From assembly GCA_002695035.1 (NCBI GenBank), contig NZNU01000037.1:1-54205 (forward strand): a DNA stretch of 54,205 nt, in the 5' to 3' direction. The stretch's first letter is position 1. The number at the start of each line of letters is the position of its first letter. Below the pieces are notes generated by a model. That model saw only the letters and a list, made by a program, of their open reading frames with translations, was not told where the DNA came from and did no database searches. The position numbers and the translations under genes are program-made. Of the stretch, positions 1-7,605 are shown piece after piece. This DNA is from Micavibrio sp. (lineage in GTDB: Bacteria > Pseudomonadota > Alphaproteobacteria > Micavibrionales > Micavibrionaceae).

Positions 1-43
1 CCGCCAGTAAAGCGAAGCCGTTGCGGGAAAGTTTCTTTGCCAT
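1..43 (-). CDS. 5' end of an unidentified gene (cut by window edge)
   Basis: An ATG on the minus strand at 43 opens a frame that stays open to the window edge and encodes MAKKLSRNGFALLA. A lysine/arginine-rich start followed by hydrophobic residues fits the beginning of a signal peptide. AAAGG lies about ten bases upstream and could be the ribosome binding site. Fourteen codons are too few to name a family. Confidence 0.4.
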   Translation of the reverse strand, partial: MAKKLSRNGFALLA

Positions 44-176
44 GTTTTTAAAGCCTTTATTTTGCTGTTTAGTCCTTCAAATATTTAAACGATACATACT
101 CTCCTGTAAAGACTGCAAATAGACAAAAGCCTCCCGCCTTCATTATAAAGTGGATCAGTAAAACGCCCTGCTTTTC

Positions 177-205
177 TTGACTTTTGAAAGGACAATACAT
201 ATATT
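177..205 (+). promoter_or_regulatory. sigma70-like promoter of the GNAT gene at 214
   Basis: TTGACT (177-182), a 17-base spacer and TATATT (200-205). Only eight bases separate the -10 box from ATG 214, so transcription should begin one to three bases before the start codon. Confidence 0.6.
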
Positions 206-213
206 TAGTCATT

Positions 214-669
214 ATGACAAAAGATACCAAGATTACCCTCGAAGAGGCTAACAATAATATCCTGCTGACACTGGATTTTTGCCAGGTTACTTTGGACGTT
301 TTTCACGCCGAAGACGGCTATCGGCGCCGCGAGGCTTTGAAAGAAGAGTATAAAAACCCACCTGAGAACAGGCGAAACTATGTTATTCGTAAAGGTATCG
401 ACAAAATCGGTGTTGTCGCAATCGAATCCATACTTAGTTCTACCAGTGAAATCAGGGGTTTGGCCCTAAAGCCGGAATTCCGTGGCATGGGCTATCTTCC
501 TCGCATCATCGAAGCGATAGAAGACAAAATCAAAGAAAAAGGCGCGGATAAAGCGGCCTTACAAGCCTTGGGAACACTGCCGGAGGCCTATCGCGGTATG
601 GGCTATAAATACGGCACTTATAAAGTCTCGCAAGACCCGGGCGCCCAGATGACAAAAACGCTGGGATAA
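214..669 (+). CDS. GNAT-family N-acetyltransferase
   Basis: A 151-residue protein with the GNAT fold pattern: a beta strand ending in EIRGLALKPEFRG (about residues 79-91), then RGMGYLPRIIEAIED (90-104), which is the acetyl-CoA pyrophosphate loop and following helix. The final loop position is Leu instead of the usual Gly/Ala, and the C-terminus (YRGMGYKYGTY) resembles GNAT motif B. The frame extends upstream to a TTG at 184, but a promoter occupies that stretch and ends eight bases before ATG 214, so 214 is preferred. No Shine-Dalgarno is present. The substrate cannot be told. lepA follows 59 bases later with its own promoter. Confidence 0.75.
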   Translation: MTKDTKITLEEANNNILLTLDFCQVTLDVFHAEDGYRRREALKEEYKNPPENRRNYVIRKGIDKIGVVAIESILSSTSEIRGLALKPEFRGMGYLPRIIEAIEDKIKEKGADKAALQALGTLPEAYRGMGYKYGTYKVSQDPGAQMTKTLG

Positions 670-691
670 CCTGCGTTCGTCGTAAATTTAT

Positions 692-720
692 TTGCCTGAC
701 TGTCATAAGGCCTGTATAAC
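692..720 (+). promoter_or_regulatory. sigma70-like promoter of lepA
   Basis: TTGCCT (692-697), a 17-base spacer and TATAAC (715-720), followed by eight bases and the lepA ATG at 729. This predicts a leader of zero to two bases. Confidence 0.6.
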
Positions 721-728
721 TTTCACCC

Positions 729-2555
729 ATGAGTGAGAAGCCCAAAACAAAACCGTTAAAAGAAATTCGCAACTTTGCGATTATAGCCCATATCGACCAT
801 GGAAAATCCACACTAGCCGACCGCTTGATCCAGACTTGCGGCGGTTTGGAAGACCGTGAGATGAAGGAACAAGTCCTTGATTCCATGGATATCGAGCGTG
901 AGCGCGGCATTACGATTAAGGCGCAAACTGTGCGTCTTGCCTATACTGCCAAGGACGGAGTGGAATACCAGTTAAATTTAATGGATACGCCCGGTCACGT
1001 TGACTTTTCCTATGAGGTATCACGCTCTCTTGCCTCATGTGAAGGCTCACTTCTCGTTGTTGATGCCACTCAAGGGGTTGAGGCGCAAACCCTTGCCAAT
1101 GTGTATCAGGCCATTGATAACGATCACGAAATTATTCCTGTTATTAATAAAATCGATCTTCCCGCGGCTGAGCCTGAAAAGGTGGCCGAACAAGTCGAAG
1201 ATGTTATCGGACTTCCCGCCGAAGACGCCGTAAATGTTTCAGGGAAATCGGGTATAGGGACACAAGACTTGCTGGAGGCCATAGTCACGCGCCTGCCTGC
1301 CCCTTCCGAAGGTGACGGGGACGCACCGACCAAGGCATTGCTGGTGGACAGCTGGTATGACGCCTATCTGGGGGTTGTGATCCTTGTCCGTGTTATTGAC
1401 GGATATCTTAAAAAAGGCCAGCGCATTCAGTTTTTAAATACGCGCGCCGTACGTGACATTGACCGCGTCGGCTTTTTCTCACCCAAACCTGTCGTGATTG
1501 ATGCGCTCGGGCCGGGCGAGATGGGCTTTATCACTGCCGGTATTAAGGACATTGAGGAAACGCAGGTTGGTGACACGATCACAGAAGAAAAGCGCCAATG
1601 TGCTGAGCGCCTGCCCGGCTTTAAACCGTCTATCCCGATGGTGTTCTGCTCCCTCTTCCCTATTGATGCCTCGGATTTTGAGCATTTGCGCGATTCCCTT
1701 GGCAAACTGAAACTGAATGATGCCTCCCTTCATTTTGAGCCTGAGCAATCGCAAGCCCTCGGCCTTGGTTTCCGTTGTGGCTTTCTTGGGCTTCTTCACA
1801 TGGAAATTATTCAGGAGCGTTTAGAGCGCGAATTTGACCTCGACCTTATCCCGACCGCACCCAGCGTTGTTTATAAAATCCATATGAATAATGGCGAAGT
1901 CATGGATCTTTATAATCCTGTCGATATGCCCGATGTTACGCAAATTGATTATATTGAAGAACCGTGGATTAAGGCGACCATGTTGACCCCGGATGAATAT
2001 CTGGGTGGCCTGCTCCAGCTGTGTGAGGAGCGCCGCGGTATCCAGCAGAACCTGACCTATGCGGGGTCACGCGCCATGCTGGAATATAAACTACCTTTAA
2101 ATGAAATCGTCTTTGATTTTTATGACCGCCTGAAATCCATCTCCCGTGGCTATGCCAGTTTTGATTATGAGGTGATCGGCTATGACAAGAATGATCTGGT
2201 CAAGATGGAAATCCGCGTCAACGGTGACCCGGTCGATGCGCTTGCCATGATTGTCTACCGCCCGAATGCGGAGCGTCGCGGGCGCCAGCTTGCCGAGCGT
2301 TTAAAAGAACTTATCCCGCGGCAGATGTTTAAAATTGCGATACAGGCCGCCATTGGTGGGAAGGTCATTGCGGCTGAACATTTAAGCGCGCTTCGTAAGG
2401 ATGTGACCGCCAAATGTTATGGCGGGGATGTATCGCGTAAGCGGAAACTTCTTGAAAAGCAGAAAAAGGGTAAGGCCAAAATGCGCCAATACGGAAATGT
2501 CGATATTCCGCAATCTGCGTTCATAAACGCCCTGAAAATGGGCGATGATAAGTAG
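729..2555 (+). CDS. lepA: Elongation factor 4 (LepA), ribosome-associated GTPase
   Basis: 608 residues, the normal length for LepA. The N-terminal translational GTPase domain shows the P-loop AHIDHGKST (20-28), switch [10 protein letters not shown], and NKIDLP for guanine recognition. EF-G-like domains follow, and the conserved LepA C-terminal domain ends with the basic segment [20 protein letters not shown]. In known bacteria the protein binds ribosomes and affects translocation and initiation. There is no Shine-Dalgarno; the -10 box ends eight bases before the ATG, so the mRNA is probably leaderless. The stop codon overlaps by one base the GTG of the next, very AT-rich gene. Confidence 0.97.
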   Translation: MSEKPKTKPLKEIRNFAIIAHIDHGKSTLADRLIQTCGGLEDREMKEQVLDSMDIERERGITIKAQTVRLAYTAKDGVEYQLNLMDTPGHVDFSYEVSRSLASCEGSLLVVDATQGVEAQTLANVYQAIDNDHEIIPVINKIDLPAAEPEKVAEQVEDVIGLPAEDAVNVSGKSGIGTQDLLEAIVTRLPAPSEGDGDAPTKALLVDSWYDAYLGVVILVRVIDGYLKKGQRIQFLNTRAVRDIDRVGFFSPKPVVIDALGPGEMGFITAGIKDIEETQVGDTITEEKRQCAERLPGFKPSIPMVFCSLFPIDASDFEHLRDSLGKLKLNDASLHFEPEQSQALGLGFRCGFLGLLHMEIIQERLEREFDLDLIPTAPSVVYKIHMNNGEVMDLYNPVDMPDVTQIDYIEEPWIKATMLTPDEYLGGLLQLCEERRGIQQNLTYAGSRAMLEYKLPLNEIVFDFYDRLKSISRGYASFDYEVIGYDKNDLVKMEIRVNGDPVDALAMIVYRPNAERRGRQLAERLKELIPRQMFKIAIQAAIGGKVIAAEHLSALRKDVTAKCYGGDVSRKRKLLEKQKKGKAKMRQYGNVDIPQSAFINALKMGDDK

Positions 2556-2923
2556 TGGTAAAATATAAAACTATTTATTATAAAAATCTGTTCTTGTTTA
2601 TATTTTTTGTCGGATTTCTCCATTACTTATCAGGTCTATTGTTTGCATCAATTAGTATTCACCCTTTGTTAATGATTTTGTATTTCATCTGTTTGTTAAA
2701 GGTGTTGCGTATTTTTGAGAATAAACTTGAGCTTACTGTTGGCTATCAACCAAGCTGGGTTCAAAATAATTATTTTTTTAACGTCTTAATTTGGCTTCCC
2801 AGTTTTTTATATTTCTTGGGTTTTGAAATAAATGAGATTACTGATAGTGATTTTTACTCTATAATTTTTGGCTATATATTTTGGTATATAATTGACTTAA
2901 TTAAAATTTTTAAGCTGAAGTAA
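2555..2923 (+). CDS. Orphan small membrane protein, AT-rich
   Basis: 122 residues from a GTG whose G is the last base of the lepA stop codon. About four hydrophobic segments are visible (roughly 10-32, 36-52, 74-92 and 100-118), rich in Phe, Ile, Leu and Tyr. I recognise no family. Base composition drops sharply compared with lepA: the stretch is dominated by A/T with codons such as TTT, ATA and TTA, which suggests recent acquisition. It faces another AT-rich orphan (2934-3356) tail to tail. The GTG start is the only early option and relies on coupling to lepA translation. Confidence 0.55.
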   Translation: MVKYKTIYYKNLFLFIFFVGFLHYLSGLLFASISIHPLLMILYFICLLKVLRIFENKLELTVGYQPSWVQNNYFFNVLIWLPSFLYFLGFEINEITDSDFYSIIFGYIFWYIIDLIKIFKLK

Positions 2924-2933
2924 TACTCTATTT

Positions 2934-3356
2934 TCAGCGTTTATTTTTACATTCTTTAGTTTCTTCAAAACATTTACTACTTTGGCCTTCATGCGGCCAG
3001 CCACCATACCTGCATACTAGCTTGCCAGTCCGCTTTGATATCCATAAATCATCTACATCCAAAGCAAAACCTTCAATAATCCAGTATTTCCCGCAAGACT
3101 TGACACGCCCCTTATTCATGTCTTCAAAATATTTATAAACATTCTTATTGTAATATTTTTCAACTAAAGAAATTTGGTCATTTTTGCTTGGTTTTTTAAG
3201 AGTTGTAACTTCTATTAATGCAATTAATAAAAAAAGTATGACTGTATAAAGGCATACCTTTAGGTAAGTGTCAGGTTTGAAGCCATCTAAAAATTTTTGA
3301 AAAAATTTTCTCACTTTTACAGAATATCGATCTTCGGTTAAGTGAAGATTAAACAA
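2934..3356 (-). CDS. Orphan single-pass membrane protein, AT-rich
   Basis: 140 residues from a TTG start at 3356. Residues about 33-50 form one membrane segment (VCLYTVILFLLIALIEV) after a basic N-terminal tail; the C-terminal half has cysteines in KSCGKYW, KLVCRYGG, SSKCFEE and KECKN, and would be exported if the positive-inside rule holds. No family is recognised. A GAGGGG eight bases before the TTG is a possible ribosome site, but it lies within a terminator-like hairpin (3361-3398); a GTG about 13 codons in is an alternative start. AT content is as high as in the convergent neighbour. Confidence 0.5.
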   Translation of the reverse strand: MFNLHLTEDRYSVKVRKFFQKFLDGFKPDTYLKVCLYTVILFLLIALIEVTTLKKPSKNDQISLVEKYYNKNVYKYFEDMNKGRVKSCGKYWIIEGFALDVDDLWISKRTGKLVCRYGGWPHEGQSSKCFEETKECKNKR

Positions 3357-3360
3357 AAAG

Positions 3361-3398
3361 AAAACCCCTCAGAAACTTAGAGCTTGCTGAGAGGTTTT
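3361..3398 (-). terminator. Rho-independent terminator (minus strand)
   Basis: AAAACCCCTCAG (3361-3372) pairs with CTGAGAGGTTTT (3387-3398) over 12 positions with one C/A mismatch that becomes a G-U pair in minus-strand RNA. On the minus strand the stem is followed by TTTTCTTTTT. It lies upstream of the minus-strand gene ending at 2934, so it would end a transcript coming from beyond 3400. Confidence 0.6.
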
Positions 3399-3403
3399 CG
3401 TAA

Positions 3404-3453
3404 GAGACAGACAAGAAATAAATGATCACGAAGACCATCATTTTGTCTGTCTC
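3404..3453. other. Long inverted repeat, possible structured RNA
   Basis: GAGACAGACAA (3404-3414) is perfectly complementary to TTGTCTGTCTC (3443-3453), and inside it AATGAT (3421-3426) pairs with ATCATT (3437-3442). The result is a hairpin of about 50 bases with one asymmetric internal loop. On the minus strand it is followed immediately by the terminator at 3361-3398, the arrangement of a small RNA gene. No clear promoter was found. Confidence 0.45.
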
Positions 3454-3520
3454 ATGATATACAAACACACCACGCGCCGAAATGTTCCATCGGGTTTTAA
3501 ATTTTTTGACAGTTTTTTCG

Positions 3521-3590
3521 AGATTCCTCCACTCGCCTTTGGTCGGTCGAAATGACGAAAGGGCGATGTCTCGACTTCGCTCGACATGGT
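3521..3590. repeat. Dispersed intergenic repeat, copy 1
   Basis: The core 3521-3556 matches 4416-4451 at 31 of 36 positions; both contain CTCCACTC, CTTTGG and TCGAAATGAC. Copy 1 continues with a stretch around TCTCGACTTCGCTCGACAT (3570-3588) absent from copy 2. Translated on the minus strand it gives the VERSRDIALSSFRPTKG-type peptide often seen as a spurious ORF product in bacterial genomes, so it is treated as a non-coding repeat. Its end may supply the -35 of the next gene. Confidence 0.7.
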
Positions 3591-3618
3591 GCAGCAAAAA
3601 TCCTATTTCAATACACAT

Positions 3619-4416
3619 ATGGACATATTTGGAATAGATTTTACCAGCCGGCCCAGCCGCAAAAAGCCTCTGACCTGCGCCACATGCACATTCGCAGATA
3701 ATCATCTTTCATATAAAATCTTGGAAGAATGGGCGTCATTCACAGAATTTGAACAGTTTTTACAACGTCAATCTGTTGCAGTTACGGGTATCGATTTCCC
3801 CTTTGGTCAGTCAAGACGTTTTATTGAGAACAGTGGCTGGCCCAAAACATGGGACGGCTATATATCCCATGTTGCAACGCTTGAGAGGGAAGAATTCAGA
3901 CAGGTGCTGGAAGACTATAAAAAAGACCGCGCAGATGGCGATAAAGAGCATCGCCGTCAAAACGATATTGCCGCCGGTTCAATCAGCCCCCAGAAATTGT
4001 ACGGCGTACCGGTTGCCCTCATGTTTTATGAGGGTGCGCCAAGATTGCTTCAAAGCAATGTAAGCATTCCGGGTTTACGCAACACGAAGTCCAAACATAT
4101 TGTGGTCGAGGCGTATCCGGGTGTGCTGGCGCGCGCGCTCATAGGGCGTTTATCATATAAAAATGATACGAAGGAAAAACAAACAGTAGAACAGTTTACA
4201 GCTCGAAAAGATATTCTGGCGGGTCTCGGGTCACCTAGCTTTAAAGCGCTATATGGCTTTTCGGTCGATACGCCCGAAAATCTGGTAAAGGACCCGACAG
4301 GTGACAATCTGGATGCTTATTTATGCGCCATTCAGGCGGCCTGGGCTTACAAGAGTAATTTTAAGCGCGCGGAAAAAGCCGATCCGCTTGAGGGATGGAT
4401 TGCACATCCCTTTTAA
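3619..4416 (+). CDS. DUF429 family protein (RNase H-like fold predicted)
   Basis: 265 residues from ATG 3619. The N-terminus MDIFGIDFTSRPSRKK and a second acidic strand AVTGIDFPFG (about 54-63) give the paired aspartates of DUF429, and the C-terminal GDNLDAYLCAIQAAWAY matches the conserved helix of that family. DUF429 members are predicted nucleases by fold; the function is not established. The frame extends back to an ATG at 3586 inside the repeat, but the family N-terminus begins at 3619. A possible promoter (TCGACA 3581-3586, 17 bases, TATTTC 3604-3609) ends nine bases before 3619. The gene sits between two repeat copies, the second starting in its stop codon. Confidence 0.75.
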   Translation: MDIFGIDFTSRPSRKKPLTCATCTFADNHLSYKILEEWASFTEFEQFLQRQSVAVTGIDFPFGQSRRFIENSGWPKTWDGYISHVATLEREEFRQVLEDYKKDRADGDKEHRRQNDIAAGSISPQKLYGVPVALMFYEGAPRLLQSNVSIPGLRNTKSKHIVVEAYPGVLARALIGRLSYKNDTKEKQTVEQFTARKDILAGLGSPSFKALYGFSVDTPENLVKDPTGDNLDAYLCAIQAAWAYKSNFKRAEKADPLEGWIAHPF

Positions 4417-4455
4417 GATTTCTCCACTCATCTTTGGCCGCTCGAAATGACAGTA
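4416..4455. repeat. Dispersed intergenic repeat, copy 2
   Basis: The second copy begins with the last base of the DUF429 stop codon and has the same orientation as copy 1 (3521-3556), with five substitutions in 36 bases (C/T, G/A, C/T, T/C, G/C). It lacks the extension seen in copy 1. The two copies form direct repeats around one gene. Confidence 0.7.
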
Positions 4456-4468
4456 TGTTTCAATATGT

Positions 4469-5131
4469 TTACGGCGACGGGAGTTTCACACCCTGATAAA
4501 GCGTGTAATTAATCGGCTCACCTTCAGCGATACTCTGGAAAGTATAATGGCTTTGAGGGAAAATACCGTGTTCGCGCAAAGCATCTTCCAGATCCTCGGG
4601 GCAATGATGATAGTAATTGAAAAAGTCCCCGCCTGATTTGTCCTTGCGAATTGCGCGCGAACCTTTTTCTTCAAAAGTCCCTTCATAGGCCAGCGTAATA
4701 ATCCCGCCTTCGGCGGTCAGCCTTGCCAGTTCATCCAGCGCATGATCTATATTTTCAACATATTCCAACACACCGCAACTAATCACATGGTCAAACTGCG
4801 CGCTTTCCTCAGGCACATCATCGGTATTCAGGTCAACAAGTGAGAGATGATCATAAGGAACCCGGCCTTTGCGCAGACATAAATCAAGCATTTTGGCAGA
4901 GATGTCACATCCCTTAACCTCAACATTGGCCACTGACATAAATTTATCGGCCAGAAAGCCGGTACCTATTCCTGCCTCAAAAACCTTTTGTCCATCCTCA
5001 AGATGTGGTGCGGCATTTTTTAGAATCTCACCAGGCGCGCTCCACCCCATATCGGTGATGTCACGCTCGTAATTTTCCGCCCATCCATTATAGATATCTG
5101 TTGAAACCAGTTCTTGCCCGTTCGAAATCAT
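4469..5131 (-). CDS. Class I SAM-dependent methyltransferase
   Basis: 220 residues. Motif I VFEAGIGTGFLAD (50-62) is the SAM-binding glycine loop, followed by VKGCDISAKMLDLC (motif II, acidic residue for the ribose), LVDLNTDDVP, and DHVISCGVLEYVENIDHALDEL (motif IV region). The overall form is the UbiE/Methyltransf_11-type fold; the substrate is unknown. ATG 5131 is chosen over 5149 because a promoter (TTGACA, 17 bases, TATTTT) ends six bases before it, whereas 5149 lies inside that promoter. It is transcribed alone, towards the repeat copy at 4416. Confidence 0.8.
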   Translation of the reverse strand: MISNGQELVSTDIYNGWAENYERDITDMGWSAPGEILKNAAPHLEDGQKVFEAGIGTGFLADKFMSVANVEVKGCDISAKMLDLCLRKGRVPYDHLSLVDLNTDDVPEESAQFDHVISCGVLEYVENIDHALDELARLTAEGGIITLAYEGTFEEKGSRAIRKDKSGGDFFNYYHHCPEDLEDALREHGIFPQSHYTFQSIAEGEPINYTLYQGVKLPSP

Positions 5132-5137
5132 GCAGGA

Positions 5138-5166
5138 AAAATATAACAAATTATTTATTATGTCAA
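5138..5166 (-). promoter_or_regulatory. sigma70-like promoter of the methyltransferase
   Basis: On the minus strand TTGACA (5166-5161), 17 bases, TATTTT (5143-5138), then six bases to ATG 5131. A perfect -35 box and no Shine-Dalgarno; predicted leaderless. Confidence 0.6.
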
Positions 5167-5332
5167 TATATATCTTAAGGAAACCCGCAGTTTACTGTAA
5201 TATTATTGCGTTGCAGTGCATTCGAATATTATTTTATTAGTAAAATACGATTCTTTTCGTTGCAATCGTCAAAAATTTATTGCTATATAATTAAATAATA
5301 AAAAATTAAAGAAGTTGAACGGGACTACAAAA

Positions 5333-5382
5333 AAGCCGAAGGGCACATTACCATCAATCGGGGTATAACCCCCGTGCGATGG
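5333..5382 (-). terminator. Probable terminator of the lipoprotein operon
   Basis: Just after the lipoprotein stop (minus strand) lies a two-part stem, CCATC/GATGG enclosing CGGGG/CCCCG (5351-5382), followed by GCCCTTCGGC and six T residues at about 5329-5343. The second stem is short, so the exact end is uncertain. Confidence 0.45.
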
Positions 5383-5391
5383 CTAAGCTAT

Positions 5392-6075
5392 CTAAGGTTT
5401 TTCGACTATATCAGAAGGCTGTATCAAGCCATCAGAAACCATTTTCCTAACAAGATAATCCGCAAAATTACGACCAACGTCCGACCATTCCATTCCGTTA
5501 GGACCGCGTGTTGAAAATTCACCAATCCATAATTTTTGGTAAGACGGCAATTTATGGAATGAGGCTCTGTAAGTTGCTTCGGGTTCTTTGTATACCGTGC
5601 CGGAACGGCCAAGCGGAAAACCTAAGCCGACCCCTACACCAGATCCATAATAGCCGGATCCTCCGTAAACTGAACCTCGCGGTTCAAAGGGAGCACTTTC
5701 GACAAAATCATGGTGAATGTCTTTTGATATATTGGTAATTGTCAGGACGGCCTCATATCCGGTTTCATTAGCCATCCGTCTTTTTGCGTCATTTGTGTAA
5801 TCACGTGTCGGGGGAAATAAGGTTCCTCCTGCCATGGCACGTATTCCCTGAGCACGTAAAGCATTTACCGCCTCACCTTCAATTGCATGGCGTTCGGATA
5901 ATCCCAGCCCTTCAGCAGATACTATTATTGAAGAGAAGTTTTGCCCCTGATAAGCCGGGTCAAAAAAGCTGGTCGATTTTGTATTTGTCACTTGTGCGCA
6001 AGCTGTTAAAAGGCAAAAGCCCACGATAACTGCAAGAAGGTGAAATCTCTTAGAAAGAAGCGTTTTTTTCTTCAT
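5392..6075 (-). CDS. Predicted outer-membrane lipoprotein, unknown function
   Basis: 227 residues with a lipoprotein signal: KKKTLLSKR, a hydrophobic core, and lipobox LLTAC with the modified cysteine at residue 26. The mature part alternates polar strands, with a glycine/tyrosine-rich stretch (about 134-158) before a region ending ADYLVRKMVSDGLI. The overall plan resembles DUF4136-like periplasmic lipoproteins, but I do not claim that family. It begins six bases after the stop of the metallopeptidase-like gene and is probably co-transcribed with it; a TATATA seven bases before its ATG might give a second, leaderless transcript. Confidence 0.7.
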   Translation of the reverse strand: MKKKTLLSKRFHLLAVIVGFCLLTACAQVTNTKSTSFFDPAYQGQNFSSIIVSAEGLGLSERHAIEGEAVNALRAQGIRAMAGGTLFPPTRDYTNDAKRRMANETGYEAVLTITNISKDIHHDFVESAPFEPRGSVYGGSGYYGSGVGVGLGFPLGRSGTVYKEPEATYRASFHKLPSYQKLWIGEFSTRGPNGMEWSDVGRNFADYLVRKMVSDGLIQPSDIVEKP

Positions 6076-6081
6076 AATAAT

Positions 6082-6825
6082 CTATATAGCGCATTTTGGC
6101 TCTGAAGAAAGATACCCTTCCGCTTTATCAAGATACCGGCCAACATTTTTACGGATAAGGCGCCCAAATCGTTCACTGTTACGCTCATCAAGATGCACGT
6201 CATAGCATGGTTTAAATCCGACTAATGCCTTCCGATCCCACATGTGTTTGAAATAACGTGCATCATCATATAAAGGATGATGGGCTTGCATTTTTCCATG
6301 CTTTGCTGCCCTTGCCAAGGCGTTATGCAGTTGGTGATGTTGCTCATGCGTTACCGCTTCCAGCGCCGATAAAAAGTCAGTGAAGAGAAATTCTTTATTA
6401 CTGTTAAGTAAAATTCTGTCGTTATGCGATCCCATGGCTTTGTAATCAAATGCCGTTGCAGCAACTCCGGATTTTTTATTTTTAAGTTCGACCTTAGTCT
6501 TTGGTACATGAACGCCGCAAACGCGGGATTGGATATCAGCCTGCATGTCGACAATTCTTTGAAGCTCAGCAAGCTTTATTTCCCGTGATATGAAAGGCCA
6601 TGCATATTCAAGGTTATTCGTGTCCTCTGAAGATAGCGCATTTGTGAGATTATCAGAGATGTCGCGTATACACTCTCTAAACGTCTCAGAATTTTTGGCA
6701 CTGGCGAGCATTTCCGTCAGCTCAGCAATTTCATTGTCACACAACTCGCCTTGTGCGGAATCTAAAATATGATTGCGTAACCTGATAACGTCACGAAAAT
6801 GCCTGGAAAGGAATTCTGCTCCCAC
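6082..6825 (-). CDS. Putative zinc metallopeptidase-like protein (HEXXH)
   Basis: 247 residues from a GTG at 6825; no earlier ATG exists in frame. The C-terminal half carries THEQHHQLHNAL, an HEXXH motif at 160-164 in a predicted helix, followed some 50 residues later by HLDERNSERFG, where Glu214 or Glu218 could be the third zinc ligand. The N-terminal 100 residues look helical. There is no signal peptide. I recognise no named family; the motif could be coincidental, but the helix context and downstream acidic segment favour a real zinc site. The lipoprotein gene follows six bases after the stop. Confidence 0.55.
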   Translation of the reverse strand: MGAEFLSRHFRDVIRLRNHILDSAQGELCDNEIAELTEMLASAKNSETFRECIRDISDNLTNALSSEDTNNLEYAWPFISREIKLAELQRIVDMQADIQSRVCGVHVPKTKVELKNKKSGVAATAFDYKAMGSHNDRILLNSNKEFLFTDFLSALEAVTHEQHHQLHNALARAAKHGKMQAHHPLYDDARYFKHMWDRKALVGFKPCYDVHLDERNSERFGRLIRKNVGRYLDKAEGYLSSEPKCAI

Positions 6826-6939
6826 GCTTATAAAACCTGCCTGTTAAATTTATTATTATTTTTATTTTTTATATTATTTTTTACTAAGATAAGCCCAGAT
6901 TGTTATCTCGTCAATAAAGGCTTTACTTGCAGCGCAGTA

Positions 6940-6970
6940 AAAAGCCCTTCGCTTACAGGGAAGGGCTTTT
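6940..6970 (-). terminator. Strong rho-independent terminator of the stress-protein gene
   Basis: A perfect 11-base stem AAAAGCCCTTC (6940-6950) / GAAGGGCTTTT (6960-6970) with a nine-base loop and a T-rich tail on the minus strand, 25 bases after the stop at 6995. Confidence 0.85.
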
Positions 6971-6994
6971 CTAATTTCTCTATTTAAAACGTGC

Positions 6995-7489
6995 TTATGC
7001 AGCCATATTGTAGGCATCAGATTCTTCAAATATTTCCTTTGCCTTATCATGTTGCTCATCATTTTCGGGATGAACAGCCAGAAGAACATGCCCTTTATGA
7101 ATATCTTTTTCGTAAAGTTTTGCCTCGTGCTCAGGAATACCGGCGCCGATCAGACCACCCAGAAGGCCACCTGCTGTCGCACCTGTTGCTAGTCCTGCGA
7201 GCCCGCCAACCAGAGCACCTGTGACGACCAGATTTACACCTGGTATAACAATCACACCGGCAGAAGCAACGGCACCTAATATGGCACCAATAATCCCGCC
7301 TGCGGTTGCACCGCCGGCAAAGCCTTCATCTGCACGTGTATGGGTATCAATATTGAAGGTTTTTCCTGCACCCTCATCTGTTGCCACCACACTTATGTGG
7401 TCTTCTGTAATGCCGATTGCCTCCAGACGACGTAGTGCTTCCTCGGCCGCAACACGTGTTTCAAATGTACCTGTTACCATAGAAGTCAT
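6995..7489 (-). CDS. Glycine-zipper general stress protein (YflT-like)
   Basis: 164 residues. The N-terminus (SMVTGTFETRVAAEEALRRL, then GITEDHISVVATDE) matches the beta-alpha-beta start of general stress/YflT-type domains. The centre (about 57-122) is a long glycine/alanine zipper with GGATAGGIIGAILG and GGLLGGLIGAGIP, likely membrane-inserting or self-associating. The C-terminus HKGHVLLAVHPENDEQHDKA returns to the folded domain. Such proteins are typically induced by stress; a role here is inferred from family only. GAGAG upstream of ATG 7489 can serve as ribosome site. It has its own terminator and is separate from the entericidin-like gene, which has another. Confidence 0.75.
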   Translation of the reverse strand: MTSMVTGTFETRVAAEEALRRLEAIGITEDHISVVATDEGAGKTFNIDTHTRADEGFAGGATAGGIIGAILGAVASAGVIVIPGVNLVVTGALVGGLAGLATGATAGGLLGGLIGAGIPEHEAKLYEKDIHKGHVLLAVHPENDEQHDKAKEIFEESDAYNMAA

Positions 7490-7562
7490 AACTAACTCTC
7501 TTTCTATAAATTATTCTCTACAATGCTAACGCTTAATCAGGATAAAAAGTTCTAAACAAAAA

Positions 7563-7587
7563 AAAGCCCCGGCAATACCGAGGCTTT
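7563..7587 (-). terminator. Terminator of the entericidin-like gene
   Basis: AAAGCCCCGG (7563-7572) pairs with CCGAGGCTTT (7578-7587), with one position that is G-U in minus-strand RNA, followed by a run of T residues on the minus strand. It lies 18 bases after the stop codon at 7606. Confidence 0.75.
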
Positions 7588-7605
7588 CTTGCGTCAAAAA
7601 ACAAT

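Noticed and set aside
1000-1799. Several antisense or alternative frames inside lepA.
   Set aside because: lepA is complete and strongly conserved; these frames have no start signals or family matches.
3349-3705. Minus-strand reading frame over the repeat (118 codons, containing VERSRDIALSSFRPTKG).
   Set aside because: It overlaps the DUF429 gene, the repeat and a hairpin; the peptide is a known kind of spurious translation of dispersed repeats.
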